From Deltaproteobacteria bacterium (GTDB lineage: Bacteria; Myxococcota_A; Polyangia; JACPQR01): a DNA stretch of 64,000 nucleotides. The notes below the pieces were generated by a model that was not told where the DNA came from, ran no database searches, and saw only the letters and a list, made by a program, of their open reading frames with translations. The stretch lies in contig JACPQR010000044.1 of assembly GCA_016190375.1 (NCBI GenBank), forward strand, positions 17,574-81,573. Reading direction: 5' to 3'. Below are positions 8,429-16,165 of the stretch, piece by piece; the stretch's first letter is position 1; each line of letters begins with the position of its first letter. The translations under genes were made by a program, and so were the position numbers.

Positions 8429-9924
8429 CTCGTTCCGGAGCCGGGCTGGCGCTCGCGATGCTGGGGGCCTGCGGGCCAGCCGAGACGACCCTCGTCGTCG
8501 AGCTCGACGCCGACCTCCGGGTCCCCGACGAGCTCGACCGTCTCTGCGTGACGGCGCGGCCCGACGGCGAGCTGCCGATCGCCCTCGGCTACGACTCGAG
8601 AGGAAGCGATCTGGGCGAGAGCCTCTTGCCCGGGCTGCCCGCCACGCTGGCCTACGTCGACGCTCGCGACGAGTTCGACCTCCTCGTCGTCACGGCGACC
8701 GGCACCGGCCTGGGGCTCCCGGCAGGAAACGGCTCCGGCCGCTTCACGATCGCCGATGACGAGGAGCGAGAGGTGAAGCTTCGGGTCCACACCTGCGCTC
8801 CGGTCCGATCCGTGCCGATTGGCCTCGCGGGACCCGTCGGTGTGCTGCCGCCGAAGGAGGCGGTGCGCCGTCGCGCGACCCTCGCGGACCTCGACGCAGA
8901 CGGACGGGCGGAGCTCATCGAGGCGCCAGCGCGCGTCGTCTTGCTGTCGGCCGGTAACCCCGTGGACGTCACCGGGAACTTCCTCGTCGCTCCGCCGCTC
9001 GGCGCGGCGTGGGTCATCGCGACGGACCTCGATCACGACTGCGCGCCCGACATCGCGCTGGCAAGCCTCTCGTCCGCGATGGCGCCTCTGGTCTCCGCGC
9101 CAGGCGATGCTTCACCGTTCGGCGTCCGCGACGTGGACCCGGGGCGCGTCACCTGGCCGGCCGGGGTGGGCGGCGCTCTCGGTGCGGGCGACCTCGACGG
9201 GACGGGCACCACGGACGTGTTCGTGGCCGCGGACCACGCCTACCGGCTGCTCCGAGCGACGGTCTCGAACGGCGTGGCGACCTTCGGGGACGGCAGCTCC
9301 GTGGTCACCCTCGCGGACGACACTCCCGACGGCGTCGGGACGTCCGTCGCAATCGCCGATCTGACCGACGACCACATGCTCGACGTCGTCGTGGGTCACG
9401 CCGAGGTCGACGACTTCCATCACTCGGTGAGGGTGTTCGAGGGAAGCGCCGAGACCCTCCGGGAGATCGGCGACGCGCTGGTCGTGCCGGACGAGGAGGG
9501 ACGGAGCGTCACCGCCGTCCGGATCGGGCAGCTCGACGGCGACGACACGCCGGACGTCCTGGTCGTCTTCGGCGGTGCCGGCGGTCCCGCCGCCAGGCTC
9601 TACGCGCACGGCGACGATCCGTCGGAGCCGCGGTTCGGTCTATCGATGGCGCTCGCCGGCGGCTCGGGGACCGACGCGACGCTCGTGGACCTCGACGGCG
9701 ACTGCGACCTCGACGTGGTGCTGGCGATCGAGGGCACACCCAGCCTCGTCTACGAGCAGACCGCGGCCGGGCTCGCCGAGGTCCCGATGGACCTACCCGC
9801 GGCCGTCTCCGTGACCTCGGGAATCACCGATCTGAACCTCGACGGCCAGAGCGAGGTCGTCGTCGTCTTCCTCGACGGCGCCGGCGGCGGCGAGCTCTGG
9901 ACGGCCTCGCCGATCGTGGAGTGA
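8425..9924 (+). CDS. FG-GAP/VCBS repeat lipoprotein (seven-bladed propeller)
   Basis: Lipoprotein of 499 residues starting at GTG overlapping the previous stop. A short signal ends in a lipobox (AMLGAC). After a beta domain of about 130 residues, seven calcium-binding-like FG-GAP motifs can be counted: LADLDADGRAEL, ATDLDHDCAPDI, AGDLDGTGTTDV, IADLTDDHMLDV, IGQLDGDDTPDV, LVDLDGDCDLDV and ITDLNLDGQSEV. Seven such motifs imply a closed integrin-alpha-like beta-propeller. It is likely surface-exposed and used for binding; no enzyme motif is seen. It is coupled to the TPR protein before it. The stop lies 9 bp from the stop of the convergent kdpE-like gene. Confidence 0.85.
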   Translation: MTRSGAGLALAMLGACGPAETTLVVELDADLRVPDELDRLCVTARPDGELPIALGYDSRGSDLGESLLPGLPATLAYVDARDEFDLLVVTATGTGLGLPAGNGSGRFTIADDEEREVKLRVHTCAPVRSVPIGLAGPVGVLPPKEAVRRRATLADLDADGRAELIEAPARVVLLSAGNPVDVTGNFLVAPPLGAAWVIATDLDHDCAPDIALASLSSAMAPLVSAPGDASPFGVRDVDPGRVTWPAGVGGALGAGDLDGTGTTDVFVAADHAYRLLRATVSNGVATFGDGSSVVTLADDTPDGVGTSVAIADLTDDHMLDVVVGHAEVDDFHHSVRVFEGSAETLREIGDALVVPDEEGRSVTAVRIGQLDGDDTPDVLVVFGGAGGPAARLYAHGDDPSEPRFGLSMALAGGSGTDATLVDLDGDCDLDVVLAIEGTPSLVYEQTAAGLAEVPMDLPAAVSVTSGITDLNLDGQSEVVVVFLDGAGGGELWTASPIVE

Positions 9925-9933
9925 TCCGCCGGC

Positions 9934-10635
9934 TCACGGGTCTTCGAGCCGTAGCCGGTAGCCCACTCCGGGCTCCGTGAGCAGGAACCGCGGGTGGGCA
10001 GACTCGACCTCGAGCTTCTGGCGAAGGTTCGCCATGTAGATGCGGAGGTAGTGGGTCTGCGCGGCGTAGGTCGGGCCCCAGACGTCATGCAGGAGCTGCC
10101 GGTGAGTGATCACCTTGCCGGCGTGGCGGATCATCGTCGCGAGGAGCTTGTACTCGAGGGGCGTCAGGTGCACCTCGCGGCCGGCGCGCAGCACCAGTCG
10201 CTGCGCCAGGTCCACCCGGAGCTCGCCCGTCTCGAACACGGATCCGATGGGCTCGGCCTGGCCGCGGGCCGAGTGCCGGAGCGCGACGCGCAGGCGGGCC
10301 AGGAGCTCTCCCGCGCCGAAGGGCTTCGTCAGGTAGTCGTCGGCGCCTCCGTCGAGCGCCACGACCTTCTCGGCCTCCCTGTCGCGGGCCGATAAGACGA
10401 CGATCGGCGTCGAGGACCACTCGCGGATCCGCCGGCAGACCTCGAGCCCGTCCGCGTCGGGCAGCCCGAGATCGAGCAGCACCACGTCGGGGTTGTGGGA
10501 GCTCGTGAGCGCGATCCCCTCGGCCGCCGTCTCGGCCTCGACGAGCCGGTAACCCTGGCTCGTCAGGGTCGATCGGAGGAAGCGGCGCACCTGCGCCTCG
10601 TCCTCGATGAGGAGGACCAAGGGACCCGTGGTCAT
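9934..10635 (-). CDS. kdpE: KdpE-like response regulator (OmpR/PhoB family)
   Basis: Response regulator of 233 residues. The receiver domain has the acidic pair Glu11/Asp12, phospho-acceptor Asp55 (VVLLDLGLPDADG), the Thr/Ser switch (VVLSARD) and Lys in LTKPFGAGEL. The C-terminal winged helix matches KdpE closely (LTPLEYKLLATMIRHAGKVI, then LLHDVWGP and TEPGVGYRL). In the Kdp system it turns on potassium-uptake genes when phosphorylated by KdpD. It overlaps the histidine kinase gene by ATGA. No kdpFABC pump genes lie here; the nearest potassium transporter is kup at 16.2 kb. Phased direct repeats upstream of this operon and of kup are candidate binding sites (inference). Confidence 0.88.
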   Translation of the reverse strand: MTTGPLVLLIEDEAQVRRFLRSTLTSQGYRLVEAETAAEGIALTSSHNPDVVLLDLGLPDADGLEVCRRIREWSSTPIVVLSARDREAEKVVALDGGADDYLTKPFGAGELLARLRVALRHSARGQAEPIGSVFETGELRVDLAQRLVLRAGREVHLTPLEYKLLATMIRHAGKVITHRQLLHDVWGPTYAAQTHYLRIYMANLRQKLEVESAHPRFLLTEPGVGYRLRLEDP

Positions 10636-12608
10636 CCGGTCTCCTGCGCGTCGATGGCACTCTCCGGCGCGAGGGCCGGGGGAGAGCCCCCGACCGGCAG
10701 CGTGATCCGGAACAGCGCCCCTCCTCCAGGCCGGTTCTCCGCGGTGATCTGCCCTCCGTGCGCCTGGAGGATTCCCCGACAGATGGTCAGCCCGAGGCCG
10801 CTGCCGGCCGGCGCCGAGCAGGCCCGGAAGAACTTCTCGAAGACCCGCTCCTCCGCGCCGGCTGCAAGCCCCGGCCCGCGATCGGCGACCTCGATCACGA
10901 CCGTTTCTCGCGCGGCCCGCGCGCCGATCTCGATGGGCGTCTCGGGCCGCGTGTACTTGGCGGCGTTCTCGAGGAGGTTGATGAACACCTGCTCCACGAG
11001 CACGGGATCGAGCGCGACGAGCGGCAGGTCGGCCGGGAGATCCAGCTCGACCCGACGGCCCGAGAGGGCTCGTTCGAGCCGGTTCAGGGCGCACCCCACG
11101 ACCTCCTCGATGGGGACCCACTCCTTGCGCAGTCTGAAGCCACCCGACTCGAGGCGGGTCATGTCGAGCAGGTTCCCGACGAGCCGGTTCAACCGGTCGG
11201 CCTCCTCGTGGATGGTCTCCAGCAGATCCTCACGCGCCGCGCGGGGAGGGTCGCCGTCGATGAGAGCGGTCGCGGCCCCCGTGATCGACGCGAGCGGCGT
11301 CCGCAGGTCGTGCGACACGGAGCTCAGGAGCGCGTTGCGAAGCTCCTCGCGCTCGGCGCGCGTCTCGGCAGCTCTCGCCTCCTGGGCGAGCCGCGCCCGC
11401 TCGAGCGCCAGCGCCGTCTGGGCCACCAGCGTGTCGAGGAGCTGGCGCTGCGAGGGCGTGGGGCTCGAGCGATCGGTCAGGTCGACCGTCACGACCCCGA
11501 GCACCGCTTGCGTTCCCATGAGTGGCAAGACCAACGCGGTCGAGGAGGGCAGCGTGTCGGTCCCGCTTCCGGCCGGCTTGCCGTGCTCGAACGCCCATCG
11601 CGCCGCCTGGAGGACGCTCTGGGGCCCCTGCACGCCGCCGACCTCGCGGAGCTCACCGTCCGCCCCGGCGAGGAGCAGCTCGACGGGGGCCTCGATGGTC
11701 TCTGCAAGGTGACGCGCGCCGATCCGACCGACGTTGTCGGCGCCGGTCGCCGCGCCGAGCTCGCGGCTGATGGCCCAGAGCGCTGCCATGCGGCGCTCGC
11801 GCTGCCTCGCGGCCTCTGCCTGCGTCCGGATCCGCACGGTGAGGCTCGACACCGTCAGGCCCACGACCAGCATGACTGCGAAGGTGATCACGTACCTGAG
11901 CTCCGAGACGGCGAACGTGAAGAACGGCGGCACGAAGAAGAAGTCGAGCGCGGCGACGCTGGCGACGGCCGCGAGGAGGGCCGGACCGCGGGACAGCTTG
12001 CTCGCGACCCCGAGCACGCCGAGCAGGAAGATCATCGCCTGGTCGGCGAGGCTGAGCGTTCCGCGCGTCAGCCAGCAGGCGGCGGTGCTCAGTCCGACGA
12101 TCGCGATCGCGTACAGGTACTCGGTGAACGGCACGGCCGGTCGAGGCCGCTTGCCGGCCGGCTTCGCCGGGCTCCACTCCGAGCCGGTCGTCACGATCAC
12201 GTCGATGCCTTGCGAGCCGTGCACGATCTCGTCCACGAGCGAGCCGCGGAGCCGCTCGCGCCATCGAGGGTGCGTGGGCTTGCCCACGACGATCAGCGAT
12301 ACCTTGCGCTCTCTCGCGACCGCGAGGACTTCGGCCGGGACGTTCTCGCCTCGGACGACGAGCGTCTCCGCGCCGAGACGCCCCGCGAGGCCAAGGTGGC
12401 CGCGAACCCGGTCGTGCTCCGAGGCGGGCAATCGATCGAACGCCGGCGTCTCGACCGTCAGGGCGATCCAGGGCGCGTGCAGCCGCGTCGCCATCCGGCA
12501 GGCTACCCGGATGAGATCGGCGGACTGCGGGGCCGGACCGACCGCCACGAGGATCGCGCCTTCGGGCTCGGCTCGCGGCTCCACGCCGTTGTGCAGCTTC
12601 TCGCTCAC
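10632..12608 (-). CDS. kdpD: KdpD-like histidine kinase lacking the N-terminal KdpD sensor domain
   Basis: Sensor kinase of 658 residues from GTG at 12608, 16 bp after the small upstream gene. Order of domains: universal-stress-protein-like domain (about 18-143; AILVAVGPAPQS, LIVVGKPTHPRW), four close membrane helices of the DUF4118 type (about 155-250), a GAF-like domain, HisKA (SVSHDLRTPLASI) and HATPase (LLENAAKYTR; VADRGPGL; GSGLGLTICRG). Canonical KdpD begins with a roughly 200-residue domain carrying a Walker A motif. That domain is absent, and the reading frame further upstream has no similarity to it. Loss of this part may change how ligand or potassium status is sensed (inference). 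The gene is coupled to kdpE. Confidence 0.85.
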   Translation of the reverse strand: MSEKLHNGVEPRAEPEGAILVAVGPAPQSADLIRVACRMATRLHAPWIALTVETPAFDRLPASEHDRVRGHLGLAGRLGAETLVVRGENVPAEVLAVARERKVSLIVVGKPTHPRWRERLRGSLVDEIVHGSQGIDVIVTTGSEWSPAKPAGKRPRPAVPFTEYLYAIAIVGLSTAACWLTRGTLSLADQAMIFLLGVLGVASKLSRGPALLAAVASVAALDFFFVPPFFTFAVSELRYVITFAVMLVVGLTVSSLTVRIRTQAEAARQRERRMAALWAISRELGAATGADNVGRIGARHLAETIEAPVELLLAGADGELREVGGVQGPQSVLQAARWAFEHGKPAGSGTDTLPSSTALVLPLMGTQAVLGVVTVDLTDRSSPTPSQRQLLDTLVAQTALALERARLAQEARAAETRAEREELRNALLSSVSHDLRTPLASITGAATALIDGDPPRAAREDLLETIHEEADRLNRLVGNLLDMTRLESGGFRLRKEWVPIEEVVGCALNRLERALSGRRVELDLPADLPLVALDPVLVEQVFINLLENAAKYTRPETPIEIGARAARETVVIEVADRGPGLAAGAEERVFEKFFRACSAPAGSGLGLTICRGILQAHGGQITAENRPGGGALFRITLPVGGSPPALAPESAIDAQETG

Positions 12609-12624
12609 GACGCCACCATATACC

Positions 12625-12888
12625 TCACTTCCGCCGGCCGGCGACGGCACGTCGGATCGCCCAGCGGATGGTCGGCCAGAGCAGCGCGAGGCAGGCGAGC
12701 GCCACACCCAGCGCGAGCGCCGAGTCTCCGTCGAGGGCGGCACGATGGAGGACGGCCCAGACGACACGACAAGCGGCGGCGATCAGCGTGATGACGAGCA
12801 CCGCTGCGATCTCGGGGTCGGGCAGGCGGTCGGGACGGCGTGGGGCCGGTCCGCTCGGATCGGACGGGCTCCTGTACGGGTGGCCCAT
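12625..12888 (-). CDS. Small two-helix membrane protein
   Basis: Protein of 87 residues, first gene of the KdpDE-like operon. After a Pro/Arg-rich N-terminus there are two hydrophobic helices (AAVLVITLIAAACRVVWAV; ALALGVALACLALLWPTI) joined by a short acidic turn. It ends in a basic tail (RWAIRRAVAGRRK). It ends 16 bp before the kinase start and follows the phased heptamer array. It is not recognisable as KdpF, which has one helix. A regulatory partner of the membrane kinase is possible but unproven. Confidence 0.6.
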   Translation of the reverse strand: MGHPYRSPSDPSGPAPRRPDRLPDPEIAAVLVITLIAAACRVVWAVLHRAALDGDSALALGVALACLALLWPTIRWAIRRAVAGRRK

Positions 12889-12913
12889 GCGCTCCCGAGG
12901 TTGGGCGTCCGGG

Positions 12914-12975
12914 CGTCAAGGGGTCGTGAAGATCGCGGGGAAGGTCGTCAAGATTGCGTAAAGAACCCCGTCAAG
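12914..12975 (-). promoter_or_regulatory. Phased array of five CGTNAAG heptamers (likely response-regulator sites)
   Basis: On the plus strand CGTNAAG occurs at 12914, 12925, 12946, 12957 and 12969, i.e. steps of 11, 21, 11 and 12 bp. Read toward the kdpDE-like operon the repeats are CTTNACG and lie about 26-87 bp before the first start codon. Seven-base direct repeats with four-base spacers are the architecture bound by OmpR/PhoB/KdpE-family regulators. A degenerate sixth unit may fill the gap near 12936. Identity of the binding protein is inferred. Confidence 0.55.
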
Positions 12976-13022
12976 GAGGCTTGTCCATTCGGTGGAGCCG
13001 CGGGCGGAGAGCCAGGCCGGCT

Positions 13023-13400
13023 TCAGCTCTTCGCCAGCTCGAGGCCAGCGGCGCGAAAGCGCGCGAAGTCGCCGGGGTTGCTGGTGGCGAGGCGAGCGTC
13101 GGCGCCGAGGGCGACCGCTGCGATCATGCAGTCGACGAACGAGCCGCGGCGCCGGCCGCTCAGGTTGAACAGGCGCGATGCGGCGTGGGCACCCTCGACC
13201 GTGAAGGCCACCGGCGCCGCCACGATGCGCGAGGCCAGCTCCACGGCCTCCGCTCCGACCGGACCGCAGAGGAGCTCGGACCAGGCGATGGCGCTCATCC
13301 CGAGAGGCTCTCCGGCCGCCAACCAGGTCCGCAGGGAAGCATCCTCGCGGGAGCCGGCGACGAGGCCGCGGATCAGGAAGCTCGTGTCGAGATGGATCAC
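13023..13400 (-). CDS. PIN-domain toxin (VapC-like)
   Basis: RNase toxin of 125 residues of the PIN family. The metal-binding acidic residues are visible: Asp in IHLDTSFLI at the N-terminus, Glu in AIAWSELL, Asp in FVDCMIAAVAL and Asp in ATSNPGDF. The start is GTG at 13400, overlapping the antitoxin stop as GTGA, so the pair is coupled with the antitoxin first. VapC-type toxins cut tRNA or rRNA; the actual target here is unknown. Length is normal and no residue is missing, so it is probably active. Confidence 0.85.
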   Translation of the reverse strand: MIHLDTSFLIRGLVAGSREDASLRTWLAAGEPLGMSAIAWSELLCGPVGAEAVELASRIVAAPVAFTVEGAHAASRLFNLSGRRRGSFVDCMIAAVALGADARLATSNPGDFARFRAAGLELAKS

Positions 13401-13675
13401 CGGCTCTTCCCACCGCGCCGCGTGGCTCGACGCTCGGCGCGGACTTCCTCGGTCCAGCCCCGCGCGGTGGACGGGGTGAGCGCCAGGGACCGCTGCAGCG
13501 CGTCCAGCGCGTCGAGGGGGTCCCGGCCGATCTCCTCGTCGCGTTCGGCCGCGGCGCGGATCGCCCGCCGGAGGGCCTCGGACCGGCTGACATTCCAGCG
13601 TCGCGCGATGCGATCGAGCGTGCGCACCGTCTCCAGATCCAGAGAGTACGTCGACTTCACGGTCGCGGTGGCCAT
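13397..13675 (-). CDS. Ribbon-helix-helix antitoxin
   Basis: Protein of 92 residues. The N-terminal half is a ribbon-helix-helix DNA-binding domain (VKSTYSLDLETVRTLDRIARR, then NVSRSEALRRAIRAA). The C-terminal tail is charged and would bind the toxin. The start at ATG 13675 is chosen because the RHH strand begins directly after it, although no clear Shine-Dalgarno is seen. Longer in-frame starts exist. A perfect 16-bp palindrome sits 9 bp upstream, fitting the autorepression usual in these pairs. Confidence 0.8.
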   Translation of the reverse strand: MATATVKSTYSLDLETVRTLDRIARRWNVSRSEALRRAIRAAAERDEEIGRDPLDALDALQRSLALTPSTARGWTEEVRAERRATRRGGKSR

Positions 13676-13683
13676 CCCAAGGA

Positions 13684-13699
13684 GAGTATGGCCATACTC
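13684..13699. promoter_or_regulatory. Palindromic operator of the toxin-antitoxin pair
   Basis: GAGTATGG followed directly by CCATACTC makes a perfect 16-bp palindrome 9-24 bp before the antitoxin start. RHH antitoxins bind such sites, often with the toxin as corepressor. The protein-DNA match is inferred. Confidence 0.6.
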
Positions 13700-13871
13700 C
13701 CGGAGCGTCAACCGATGAGCAGCCGGGCAGGCAGCGCTGGATGTGGACTGCCCAGCTCGACGTCGATGTCGACCTCCTTCCCGGAACGCCGCGCTGACGC
13801 TCACACCTCGACGCGGCCCCGCCGGCGGTGCTACAGAAGAAGGCTCCGCTCGTCGGCGGGTGGCTGGCAAG

Positions 13872-15980
13872 ATGAAGCGCTGCGATCAGTGCGGGGCCGC
13901 GTACGAGGACAGCGCGGCGTTCTGCCAGATCGACGCACATCCCCTTGGCCCCGCGGCGCCCGGCTCCACCGATCCCTACCTGGGCCAGGTCGTGGCCGGG
14001 CACTTCGCGATCGAGGCGCTCATCGGCGAGGGCGGGATGGGCAACGTCTACCGGGCCCGTCAGCGCGACATCGACCGGCCGGTCGCCGTGAAGATCCTCC
14101 GCCCCGAGGTCGCCGGCATCTCGGGCGTGATCGAGCGCTTCCATCGCGAGGCCCGCCTTGCGAGCCGCCTGGAGAGCCCCCACGTCGCCCACGTGTACAT
14201 GACCGGGGAGCTCCCGGATGGCCGGCACTTCCTCGCGATGGAGTACCTCGCCGGCCGGAGCCTCGAGGACCTCATCAGAAAGGAAGGGCCGCTCTCCGAG
14301 GCGCGCGCGGCCCGCATCCTCCTGCAGGTCGGGGAAGCCGTGGCAGAGGCGCACGCGCTCGGGATCGTCCACCGGGACCTGAAGCCCGAGAACGTGATGC
14401 TCGTCAAGCGTGGCTCGGACGAGGACTTCGCCAAGATCCTCGACTTCGGGATCGCCAAGCAGATCGGCCCCGAGAGCGCGTCCCTGACGGGCGCCGGACT
14501 CGCGGTCGGGACGCCCCGCTACATGTCGCCCGAGGGCGCATCGGGAGGCGAGGTCACTCCTGCATCGGACGTGTACGCGCTCGGCGTCGTTCTCTACGAG
14601 ATGCTCTCCGGGGCGCTCCCCTTCAAGGGAGACACTCCCGGCTCGCTCCTCTTGCAGCACTTGCAGGCGGAGCCGCCGCCGCTGTCGGCGACGGCCGGCG
14701 TCTCGGCCGCGATGGCGGCGTTCGTGCACCGGTGCCTGGCCAAGAAGGCATCCGATCGCCCTTCGGATGGCTGCGGGTTCGTCGCGGAGCTGCGCGCCGC
14801 TTCGACCGCGCCTGCCGGCGCAACCCGGATCGAGCCGCCGGCTGCGCCTGGCGAGGCCCCGCTGCACGACGTCGTCCAAATCGCGCCGAGGGCGACCACG
14901 CCGCCCGAGGTCGCTCCGACGCTGCCGGCGACTCCGGCGCAGGATCAGAAGGCCGTCGCGGTGACGCCGCTCGAGTTCTCGCGGAGCCTCGCCGAGCTCG
15001 AGCAGCCCGACCGGATCGCGGGCGCAGCGCCCGCGGTGCTCGGGCCGAGCGGCCGAAGGGCCGGCGGCGCCGTGATGTGGAAGTGGGTCGCCGTGGCCTC
15101 ACTCGTCGGCGGGCTCGGCTTCGTGTGGTGGTCGCACTCGCGCGATGCCAGCGAGGCGGCCGCCCTCGAGCGCCGTGCCGACGGGGCGTTCGCGGCCGGA
15201 CGTTTCGGCGGACCGGGTGGAGCGATCGCCCTCACCGATCTGATCCTCACCGGCGCCCCCGATCACCGCGGCGCTCGAAGGCTCAGGAGGAAGATGGCGC
15301 GGGCGCTCCGCCGCGATGCCGACGCGGCGGAGCATTCGGGCCGGATCGAGGTCGCGGCCGAGAGGCTGGTGCTGCTCGAGCGCCTCGAGCCCGGCGACGC
15401 GCTCAGGCGGCGCCGCGAGAAGCTGGTCGCTTCGCTGCCCGAGGATCGGCGACCGCTCATCGCCGATGGTGCCGGCGAGGTCTCCGATCCAGGAGACGCT
15501 CGCCCGGCGCGCGTGACGATCTACTTCGATCCCTCCGTCGCCAGGGCCGGCCAACGCGTCACCCTCGCCGCGAAGATCGACCCGACGACGGCGCTCGGCT
15601 CGGCCGTCTTCCGGATCCGCGCGCCGGACAACCCCGCCTTCGCGGGCGCCGTCGTCCAGGCGGAGCGATCGCGCCCGGACTTCTACACGGCGAGCTACGT
15701 CTTTCAGGGCGGTGGCCGCTACATGGTCGGCTTCGGCGGGAGCTGGGCACCGCTGGTGGTCGCCGCCGTGCCCGCCGCGCCCGCCGCGCCGACCGAGCCC
15801 GCCGCGCCCGTTCCGGCGCCGCCGCCGGCAGAGCCGGCCCCGCCCCCCGCGGCCGAGGTCGCCGAGCCCGCGCCGCCCGCGTCCGTGCCTGCAACGCCGC
15901 CGGCGGAACGGCCGGTCGAGCCAGAGCCGCCCGCTCCCGCCACGGCCTCCGAGCAGGACGAGCCCGCGCCGTCTCACTGA
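13872..15980 (+). CDS. Ser/Thr protein kinase with N-terminal zinc-ribbon-like motif
   Basis: Hanks-type RD kinase of 702 residues. It opens with a short Cys motif (CDQCGAAY, then FCQIDAHPL; Cys4, Cys7, Cys18, with Asp or His as possible fourth ligand). The kinase domain spans about 38-310: GEGGMG loop (52-57), Lys74, HRDLKPEN, DFG, and SPEGAS where most relatives have SPEQ. A linker, one membrane helix (WKWVAVASLVGGLGFVWW) and a periplasmic domain of about 200 residues follow. The C-terminus is a long Pro/Ala-rich tail. Start ATG 13872 precedes the Cys motif. The gene reads toward kup with a 185-bp gap, so joint regulation cannot be excluded. Substrates unknown. Confidence 0.9.
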   Translation: MKRCDQCGAAYEDSAAFCQIDAHPLGPAAPGSTDPYLGQVVAGHFAIEALIGEGGMGNVYRARQRDIDRPVAVKILRPEVAGISGVIERFHREARLASRLESPHVAHVYMTGELPDGRHFLAMEYLAGRSLEDLIRKEGPLSEARAARILLQVGEAVAEAHALGIVHRDLKPENVMLVKRGSDEDFAKILDFGIAKQIGPESASLTGAGLAVGTPRYMSPEGASGGEVTPASDVYALGVVLYEMLSGALPFKGDTPGSLLLQHLQAEPPPLSATAGVSAAMAAFVHRCLAKKASDRPSDGCGFVAELRAASTAPAGATRIEPPAAPGEAPLHDVVQIAPRATTPPEVAPTLPATPAQDQKAVAVTPLEFSRSLAELEQPDRIAGAAPAVLGPSGRRAGGAVMWKWVAVASLVGGLGFVWWSHSRDASEAAALERRADGAFAAGRFGGPGGAIALTDLILTGAPDHRGARRLRRKMARALRRDADAAEHSGRIEVAAERLVLLERLEPGDALRRRREKLVASLPEDRRPLIADGAGEVSDPGDARPARVTIYFDPSVARAGQRVTLAAKIDPTTALGSAVFRIRAPDNPAFAGAVVQAERSRPDFYTASYVFQGGGRYMVGFGGSWAPLVVAAVPAAPAAPTEPAAPVPAPPPAEPAPPPAAEVAEPAPPASVPATPPAERPVEPEPPAPATASEQDEPAPSH

Positions 15981-15987
15981 GCGTCGG

Positions 15988-16005
15988 CATCAAGATCCCA
16001 TAAAG
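15988..16005 (+). promoter_or_regulatory. Paired CATNAAG boxes upstream of kup
   Basis: CATCAAG (15988-15994) and CATAAAG (15999-16005) lie exactly 11 bp apart, and both are followed by AT. They resemble the CGTNAAG array before the kdpDE-like operon, differing at the second base. A shared KdpE-like regulator is a plausible inference. They lie about 160-180 bp before the kup start. Confidence 0.4.
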
Positions 16006-16165
16006 ATTCCGGCCCGAGGGCTTGTCAGCTCGGCGCCAGGGGCCGCAACTTGCGAGTCACATGTCGGCATCGTCTCGCCTGTGGCGCGTCCCGGTCGGCG
16101 CGCCGAAGGAGTCAAGAACCCGAGAGCGTTCCACGAGGTGTCGCTCGTCGCGGGGAGCTCCGTGA

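Noticed and set aside
13023..14879. Long minus-strand frame joining the PIN toxin to sequence opposite the second kinase
   Set aside because: Only the last 125 codons look like protein; the rest is a shadow of the plus-strand kinase. The toxin start was set at the GTGA overlap.
15981..16165. Possible c-di-AMP or c-di-GMP riboswitch before kup
   Set aside because: kup leaders often carry such elements, but none of the conserved core sequences or pairings could be found here.
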